The position numbers were made by a program, and so were the translations under genes. The notes under the pieces are model-generated. The model was given only the letters and a program-made list of their open reading frames with translations, made no database searches and was not told the DNA's origin. Of a stretch of 18,814 nt of DNA, positions 14,215 through 18,814 are shown one piece after another. How positions within the stretch are numbered: the stretch's first letter is position 1; each line of letters starts with the position of its first letter. Source of the stretch: Euzebyaceae bacterium (lineage in GTDB: Bacteria; Actinomycetota; Nitriliruptoria; Euzebyales; Egibacteraceae); the NCBI GenBank assembly GCA_013696915.1, contig JACCXR010000285.1:1-18814 (forward strand), read 5' to 3'.

Positions 14215-14826
14215 TTAGTCCCTAGCGGCGTGGTCGCGGTCGGCGCCGGCGTGCTCGGCGTCGGGGCCGGCCGGCGGGGATTCCGCCAGAGCGGCCTCCC
14301 GCTGCTCGCGGTCGACGACGGTCATCAGGCCGGCGATCAGCAGCGCCCCGACGACGATCCCCATGTCCGCGACGTTGAAGATGGGCCACCAGCGGAAGTC
14401 GATGAAGTCCACGACCGCGCCGTCGGGGAAGCCGGGGGTGCGCAGGATCCGGTCGGTCACGTTCCCGAGCGCCCCGCCGGTCACCAGACCGTAGGCGACC
14501 GCCAGCGACAGGCGGTCGGTGCGCGGCAGCGCACGGACGACCAGCACGACGACCGCGACCGTCACGACGACAAACAGGCCGGGGAACAGCCCGGGGATGC
14601 TGAAGGCACCGTTGGGATTGCGGTGCAGCCGCAGGTCGAAGATCCCGAGGTCGACGACGGTGCGCTGGGCCTCGAGCGTCGCGACGGCGAGCGCCTTCGT
14701 CACCTGGTCCAGTGCGAACCACGCCGCGGCCACCAGCCCGGTGACGCTGGTGACCGCCCGGACCGACGACGGGCGGCGCGCCACGTCGTCGGGCGATGCG
14801 CCGGGCGGAGGTGCCTCCTCGCTCAC
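14215..14826 (-). CDS. lspA: Lipoprotein signal peptidase LspA (signal peptidase II)
   Basis: LspA is the membrane aspartyl protease that removes signal peptides from diacylglyceryl-modified prolipoproteins. The 203-aa protein has about four membrane segments (roughly 26-45, 79-98, 106-121, 152-172). The catalytic aspartates are Asp125 (GALGNVTDRI) and Asp154 (FNVADMGIVVG). Other conserved parts are DQVTKALA and RNPNGAFSI. A ~20-residue Pro/Ser-rich N-terminal tail and an acidic C-terminal tail of about 30 residues extend the usual ~165-aa core. The GTG start (14824-14826) overlaps the stop of the zinc-finger gene as GTGA, so the two are probably coupled. Confidence 0.95.
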   Translation of the reverse strand: MSEEAPPPGASPDDVARRPSSVRAVTSVTGLVAAAWFALDQVTKALAVATLEAQRTVVDLGIFDLRLHRNPNGAFSIPGLFPGLFVVVTVAVVVLVVRALPRTDRLSLAVAYGLVTGGALGNVTDRILRTPGFPDGAVVDFIDFRWWPIFNVADMGIVVGALLIAGLMTVVDREQREAALAESPPAGPDAEHAGADRDHAARD

Positions 14827-15212
14827 CGGGACCGCTCCGCCCGCCGCTGGCAGTCCATGCACGTCCCGGCGTGGGGCAGGGCCAGAAGGCGGTCGCGGTC
14901 GATCGGCCGGCCGCAGTTCGAGCAGAGACCGTACGTGCCCGCGTCCATGCGCGCGAGCGCCCGGTCGATCCGGGCGACCATCGACCGTGAGTTCTGCGCC
15001 AGCGAGATCGTGCGCTCGCGTTCGAACGTCGCGCTGCCGGTCTCGGCGTCGTCGTCGGACCTGGGCTCCTTCCACGACTCGTCCCGGAAGGCCTCGAGCC
15101 GCAGGATCTGCTGACGCAGCTGCGCCCGTTCACTCTCCATCTGCCCGCGGAGGTCGGACAGGAGGTCCGCGTCCAGCGCCTCGGGCCGAGGGGTGCCCGT
15201 GTGGTCGGCCAT
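14823..15212 (-). CDS. TraR/DksA-family C4 zinc-finger protein
   Basis: This 129-aa protein has a helical, charged N-terminal two-thirds (coiled-coil-like; EALDADLLSDLRGQM, ARIDRALARMDAGTYG) and a C-terminal C4 zinc finger: Cys97-X2-Cys100-X17-Cys118-X2-Cys121 (GLCSNCGRPID and TCMDC). Members of the family bind RNA polymerase through its secondary channel in proteobacteria. In actinobacteria this gene beside lspA/ileS is conserved, but its role is poorly known. The ATG at 15210-15212 has no Shine-Dalgarno; a TACACT -10 box ends 10 nt upstream, so the leader would be only about 3 nt. It is the first gene of the operon with lspA and rluD. Confidence 0.9.
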   Translation of the reverse strand: MADHTGTPRPEALDADLLSDLRGQMESERAQLRQQILRLEAFRDESWKEPRSDDDAETGSATFERERTISLAQNSRSMVARIDRALARMDAGTYGLCSNCGRPIDRDRLLALPHAGTCMDCQRRAERSR

Positions 15213-15222
15213 GGTGCGCGGC

Positions 15223-15228
15223 AGTGTA
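15223..15228 (-). promoter_or_regulatory. -10 box (TACACT) of the zinc-finger/lspA/rluD operon
   Basis: TACACT on the minus strand ends 10 nt before the ATG of the zinc-finger gene. The predicted transcript would have a leader of about 3-4 nt, in effect leaderless. No -35 box is recognisable. Confidence 0.42.
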
Positions 15229-15271
15229 GCGGCGCCGGTCCCGCGGCGCGGGGCGCGGCGGGCGCCGCCGG

Positions 15272-15277
15272 TACTAT
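15272..15277 (+). promoter_or_regulatory. Candidate -10 box (TACTAT) of ileS
   Basis: TACTAT fits TANNNT and stands 58 nt before the ileS start, giving a leader of about 52 nt. That leader contains a 7-bp hairpin (cgatccg at 15293-15299, cgggtcg at 15305-15311, with one G-U pair) and a GGAGG Shine-Dalgarno at 15326-15330. The leader is too short for a T-box. No -35 box is seen. Confidence 0.4.
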
Positions 15278-15335
15278 CCGGCGCTCACGAGCCGATCCGC
15301 GCCGCGGGTCGTCAGCTGCAGCGGTGGAGGTTGGT

Positions 15336-18300
15336 GTGGGGTTCGCTCCGGTGGAGCAGCAGCCGCGGTTCCCGGCGTTGGAGGAGGCCGTCCTCGCGCG
15401 CTGGCGCGACCGGGACGTGTTCGCACGGTCCCTCGCCGCCCGCGCGGGCGCCCCGCCGTGGCGGTTCTACGAGGGCCCGCCGACGGCGAACGGCCGGCCG
15501 GGCGTCCACCACGTCGAGGCCCGCGTCTTCAAGGACATCTTCCCCCGCTACCGCACGATGAAGGGGTATCGGGTGCCCCGCAAGGCAGGCTGGGACTGCC
15601 ACGGCATCCCGGTCGAGATCGAGGTCGAGAAGGCCCTCGGCTTCACCCGCAAGCAGGACATCGAGGACTACGGGGTCGCGGCCTTCAACGCGAAGTGCCG
15701 CGAGTCGGTGAAGCGCTACGTCGATGAGTTCGAGCGCCTCACCGAGCGCATCGGGTACTGGGTCGACACCGACGACGCGTACTGGACGATGTCGACCCCC
15801 TACGTCGAGAGCGTCTGGTGGTCGCTCAAGCGGCTCTGGGACTCCGACCTGCTCTACGAGGGCTACAAGGTCGTCCCCTACTGCCCGCGCTGCGGCACGG
15901 CGCTGTCCGACCACGAGGTCGCCCAGGGCTACGCGACCACGGTCGACCCGTCCGTGTACGTCCGATTCCCCGTCGCCGAGGGCCCGCTCGCCGAGCAGGG
16001 CGCGTCGCTGCTCGTCTGGACGACGACGCCGTGGACGCTGATCTCGAACACGGCGGTCGCGGTCGGCGCGGACATCCGCTACGTCCTCGCGCGGAAGGCG
16101 GGCGACGACTATCCGGTCGTGCTGGCCGCTGACCTCGTCGACGCGGTCCTCGGCGGGGGCGCCGTCGTGCACCGCGACGTCGCGGTCGACGAGCTCGTCG
16201 GCCTGCACTACCGCGGCCCGTTCGACTTCGTGGGCCCGGGATCGGCCGACGGCACGCCGCCGGCGGACTGGCGCTACGCGACCGTCGCCGACTTCGTCAC
16301 CACGACGGACGGGACCGGCATCGTCCACCTCGCGCCGGCGTTCGGCGCCGACGACATGCGCGTCGCCTCCGCGCTCGGGCTGCCCGTCGTGAACCCCGTG
16401 GACCTCGAGGGCCGGTTCGACAGCCGCGTCACCGACTTCGCCGGCCAGTTCGTCAAGGCGGCGGACCCGGCGATCATCGACGCGCTCCGCGAGCGGGGCC
16501 TGTTGCTCGCCGCCGGCGAGTACACCCACACCTACCCGTTCTGCTGGCGCTGCCGCACGCCGCTGCTCTACTACGCGAAGCCGTCGTGGTACATCGCCAC
16601 GACCCGCATCCGGGACCGGCTGCTGGCGGTCAACGCCGAGGTCGACTGGCACCCCGAGCACATCCGTGACGGCCGCTACGGCGACTGGCTTGAGAACAAC
16701 GTCGACTGGGCGCTGTCGCGGTCGCGCTACTGGGGCACCCCGCTGCCGCTGTGGCGTTGCACCGACTGCGGCCATGTCACGTGCGTCGGGTCGCTCGCGG
16801 AGCTCGGCGAGCGCGCCGGCGCCGACCTGTCCGGCCTCGACCCGCACCGGCCGTTCGTCGACGAGGTGGCGATCGACTGCCCGGCGTGCGGCGGCGCCCG
16901 CGCCGCCCGGCGCGTCCCCGACGTCATCGACGCCTGGTACGACTCCGGGTCCATGCCGTTCGCGCAGCTCGCCTACCCCCACGCCCCCGGCAGCGAGGAC
17001 GCGTTCGCCGACTTCTTCCCCGCCGACTTCATCGCCGAGGGACTCGACCAGACGCGCGGGTGGTTCTACTCGCTGATGGCGGTCTCGACGCTGCTGTTCG
17101 ACCGCAACAGCTACCGCACCGTGCTCTGCCTCGGCATCATCGTCGACGCCGAGGGCAAGCGGATGTCGAAGTCCCGGGGCAACATCCTCGACCCGTTCGA
17201 GCTCATCGACCGCCACGGCGCGGACGCGCTGCGCTGGCTGATGCTGACCGACGGCTCGCCGTGGGTGAACCGCCGCGTGGGGGGCGAGCAGCTCGGCGAG
17301 ATCGTGCGCAAGTTCCTGCTGACGCTGTGGAACACCTACTACTTCTTCGCGACCTACGCGCGCCTCGACGGGTGGACGCCCGCAGCGGACCCGGACGCCT
17401 CGGCGCCACCGGTCGGCGAACGGCCGGTCATGGACCGGTGGGTCCTCGCGGAACTGGCCGAGACCGTCCGGGTCGTCGACGCGGCGCTGGAGGGCTTCGA
17501 CGCGACCGGCGCCGGCCGGGCGATCGCCACCTTCGTCGACGACCTGTCGAACTGGTACGTCCGCCGCAGCCGCCGCCGGTTCTGGGCGCCGGGCGGCGTC
17601 GACGAGGCGACCGACCGGGACAAGCGGGCCGCCTTCGCGACGCTGCACGAGTGCCTGGTGACGGTCGCGGCACTGCTCGCGCCGTTCACCCCGTTCCTCG
17701 CCGACGAGCTCTACGAGAACCTCGTGCGGGCGGTCGACGCCGAGGCGCCGGACAGCGTCCACCTGCTCGACTACCCCGTCGCCGACGCCGAGGCGGTGGA
17801 CGACCCTCTCCGCACGGCGATGGCCGCGGCGCGGCGGGCGGTAGAGCTGGGGCGGCGCGCGCGCAACGACGCGAGGGTGGGCGTGCGCCAGCCGCTGCGC
17901 ACGGCCCTGGTGACGATGCCCGCCGAGCAGCGCGACGGCTGGGATGCCGTTGCCGCCGTGGTCGCCGAGGAGCTCAACGTCAAGGCGATCGCACTGCCCG
18001 AGGGGTCGGCGGACCTGCTGACCCGGCGCCTCAAGCCGGAGTTCCGCGCCCTCGGGCGGGAGTTCGGCCCGCGGACGCCTCAGGTCGCCAAGGCGATCGA
18101 GGCCGCCGACGCCGACGCGGTCGCCGACGCCCTGGCCGGGGACGGCAAGGCCAGGATCACCGTGGACGGCGAGGAGGTGGTCGTCACCGCCGAGCAGGTG
18201 CAGGTGCTCGAGGAGTCGCGCAGCGGATGGCAGGTCGCGTCCGAGGGTCCCTACGGCGTGGCCCTCGACCTGGCCGTGGACGATGCGCTGCGGCGCGAGG

Positions 18301-18545
18301 GCCTCGCCCGGGAGCTGATCCGCGCGCTCAACGACCTGCGGAAGCGGTCGGGTCTGCAGCTCGACGACCGGGTCGCGGTCGAGGTCGCCGTCGAGGGGGA
18401 GCTCGGGGCCGCCGTCGACGAGCACGGACCCTGGATCGCGCAGGAGGTGCTCGCGGTCGAGCTGCGCCGCGGTCCGGCCGCGGACGGGGAGGCGGTCGAC
18501 GTCGCCGGAGCGCCCGCCCGGGTCGCCTTGGAGGTGCGCCGGTGA
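15336..18545 (+). CDS. ileS: Isoleucyl-tRNA synthetase, IleRS2-like, with GXHH in place of the HIGH motif
   Basis: IleRS charges tRNA-Ile and edits misactivated valine. The 1069-aa protein has the long IleRS2-type layout and closely resembles the Thermus enzyme as I recall it. The class I HIGH signature lies after YEGPPTANG but reads Gly56-Val57-His58-His59 rather than His-Val-Gly-His. The KMSKS loop is RMSKS (609-613). The CP1 editing domain shows LVWTTTPWTL and HLAPAFGADDM. Metal-type Cys pairs are CPRC, CWRC, CTDC and CPAC. WYDSGSMPFAQ and NWYVRRSRRRFW mark the catalytic core end and the anticodon-binding domain. The GTG start (15336) has GGAGG at 15326-15330 and gives the family N-terminus. 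The C-terminal 14 codons plus stop are duplicated downstream. Confidence 0.97.
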   Translation: MGFAPVEQQPRFPALEEAVLARWRDRDVFARSLAARAGAPPWRFYEGPPTANGRPGVHHVEARVFKDIFPRYRTMKGYRVPRKAGWDCHGIPVEIEVEKALGFTRKQDIEDYGVAAFNAKCRESVKRYVDEFERLTERIGYWVDTDDAYWTMSTPYVESVWWSLKRLWDSDLLYEGYKVVPYCPRCGTALSDHEVAQGYATTVDPSVYVRFPVAEGPLAEQGASLLVWTTTPWTLISNTAVAVGADIRYVLARKAGDDYPVVLAADLVDAVLGGGAVVHRDVAVDELVGLHYRGPFDFVGPGSADGTPPADWRYATVADFVTTTDGTGIVHLAPAFGADDMRVASALGLPVVNPVDLEGRFDSRVTDFAGQFVKAADPAIIDALRERGLLLAAGEYTHTYPFCWRCRTPLLYYAKPSWYIATTRIRDRLLAVNAEVDWHPEHIRDGRYGDWLENNVDWALSRSRYWGTPLPLWRCTDCGHVTCVGSLAELGERAGADLSGLDPHRPFVDEVAIDCPACGGARAARRVPDVIDAWYDSGSMPFAQLAYPHAPGSEDAFADFFPADFIAEGLDQTRGWFYSLMAVSTLLFDRNSYRTVLCLGIIVDAEGKRMSKSRGNILDPFELIDRHGADALRWLMLTDGSPWVNRRVGGEQLGEIVRKFLLTLWNTYYFFATYARLDGWTPAADPDASAPPVGERPVMDRWVLAELAETVRVVDAALEGFDATGAGRAIATFVDDLSNWYVRRSRRRFWAPGGVDEATDRDKRAAFATLHECLVTVAALLAPFTPFLADELYENLVRAVDAEAPDSVHLLDYPVADAEAVDDPLRTAMAAARRAVELGRRARNDARVGVRQPLRTALVTMPAEQRDGWDAVAAVVAEELNVKAIALPEGSADLLTRRLKPEFRALGREFGPRTPQVAKAIEAADADAVADALAGDGKARITVDGEEVVVTAEQVQVLEESRSGWQVASEGPYGVALDLAVDDALRREGLARELIRALNDLRKRSGLQLDDRVAVEVAVEGELGAAVDEHGPWIAQEVLAVELRRGPAADGEAVDVAGAPARVALEVRR

Positions 18546-18590
18546 GTCGCCGGAGCGCCCGCCCAGGTCGCCCTGGAGATGCGCCGGTGA
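18501..18590. repeat. Tandem 45-bp duplication of the ileS 3' end and stop codon
   Basis: Units 18501-18545 and 18546-18590 differ at three positions by eye. The first encodes the end of IleRS (VAGAPARVALEVRR, stop). The second encodes VAGAPAQVALEMRR and a stop in the same frame, but lies beyond the ileS stop. Each unit ends in GTGA and carries the GGAG ribosome-binding stretch, so the start signal of the next gene was copied too. Confidence 0.95.
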
Positions 18591-18814
18591 GTCGGCGGGG
18601 TCGCCGGGGTCGCCGCGCCGGCGGGGCGGCACTTGCCGCGGGGGCCTGCGCCGGCGGCGCCTACGCGGTCTACCGGCGACGGACCCGCGCGGTCGCCGCC
18701 GACCCGGTCCGCAACCTGACCGGCGCGCCGTTCCCTCTCGGTCGGGTGTCCCGGCGACGGGGGGCGGGGACCGGCAGCGCACGCCTGCTCGACCCCCGGT
18801 GGGAACCGCCGCTG
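18542..18814 (+). CDS. Hypothetical protein, possibly membrane-anchored (partial, 3' end outside window)
   Basis: An open frame runs 91 codons from GTG 18542 (overlapping the ileS stop as GTGA) to the right edge. A second in-frame GTG at 18587 is preceded by GGAG at 18575-18578 and was probably the ancestral start before the 45-bp duplication; from there the protein begins VSRRGRRGRRAGG. A short Ala/Gly-rich hydrophobic stretch (AALAAGACAGGAYAV) follows a cluster of arginines, suggesting an N-terminal membrane anchor, then a basic region (YRRRTRAVAADPV, LTGAPFPLGRVSRRRG). I do not recognise the family. Some actinobacterial membrane-linked hydrolases start in this way, but too little is visible. 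Codon pattern and position argue that it is coding. Confidence 0.55.
   Translation, partial: MSRRSARPGRPGDAPVSRRGRRGRRAGGAALAAGACAGGAYAVYRRRTRAVAADPVRNLTGAPFPLGRVSRRRGAGTGSARLLDPRWEPPL

Noticed and set aside
15213..15335. T-box riboswitch upstream of ileS
   Set aside because: The spacer is only 123 bp, the likely leader about 52 nt, and no T-box core or antiterminator sequence is present.
15312..18782. 1156-codon open frame on the minus strand, opposite ileS
   Set aside because: Shadow of ileS; no recognisable motif and composition typical of antisense translation.
1..18814. CRISPR arrays, tRNA/rRNA genes, transposases, phage genes, defence systems
   Set aside because: I looked for regularly spaced repeats, tRNA-like TTCGA arms with acceptor pairing and marker proteins, and saw none that I could support.

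Overview
The window is very GC-rich chromosomal DNA, dense with genes that overlap by 4 bp, and it uses many GTG starts. It looks like a deep-branching Actinomycetota chromosome. The gene order (ileS, lspA, RluD-type synthase, dnaE1, histidine genes), the surface protein with three cell-wall-binding type 2 repeats, and the small head/coiled-coil/anchor membrane proteins would suit Nitriliruptoria or Acidimicrobiia. That lineage call is inference, made without any database search.

Positions 1-6020 hold histidine biosynthesis on the minus strand, in two blocks. hisD-hisC-hisB starts from a promoter that appears to make a leaderless mRNA. hisH-hisA-hisF follows, and hisF runs off the left edge. 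Inside each block every junction is a 4-bp GTGA or ATGA overlap. Between the blocks (about 2000-3098) lies a direct tandem duplication of about 540-560 bp. Each unit carries a plus-strand gene for a small coiled-coil protein with a C-terminal membrane anchor. The second unit also carries a dead copy of the first ~23 codons of hisH, and the first ends in a vestige of the hisB stop region. Copy 1 of the small gene is interrupted after codon 11 by 83 bp rich in hairpins. Copy 2 is intact.

Positions 6126-7363 (plus) hold a stand-alone LON substrate-binding-domain protein and, 2 nt later, 3-methyladenine DNA glycosylase I (tag). Tag overlaps tail-to-tail by 11 bp with a minus-strand secreted protein of 721 aa: signal peptide, an unrecognised beta-rich N-terminal region, a DUF11-like domain and three cell-wall-binding repeats. 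Upstream of that is dnaE1, the replicative polymerase, whose PHP metal ligands are all present.

Positions 13294-15212 (minus) form a compact operon: a TraR/DksA-type zinc-finger protein, lspA (signal peptidase II) and an RluD-type pseudouridine synthase. Divergent from it is ileS (15336-18545), a long isoleucyl-tRNA synthetase resembling the Thermus enzyme. Its HIGH signature reads Gly-Val-His-His (GXHH), a rare variant linked to mupirocin hyper-resistance. The last 45 bp of ileS, including its stop, are tandemly duplicated, which displaces the start of the next partial gene at the right edge.

The most notable items are the GXHH IleRS, the duplication that broke into the histidine locus with its disrupted membrane-protein gene, the 45-bp duplication at the ileS terminus, and the leaderless-type promoters. 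No CRISPR array, tRNA, rRNA, transposase or phage gene was seen. No gene-free stretch exceeds about 200 bp outside the duplicated region.
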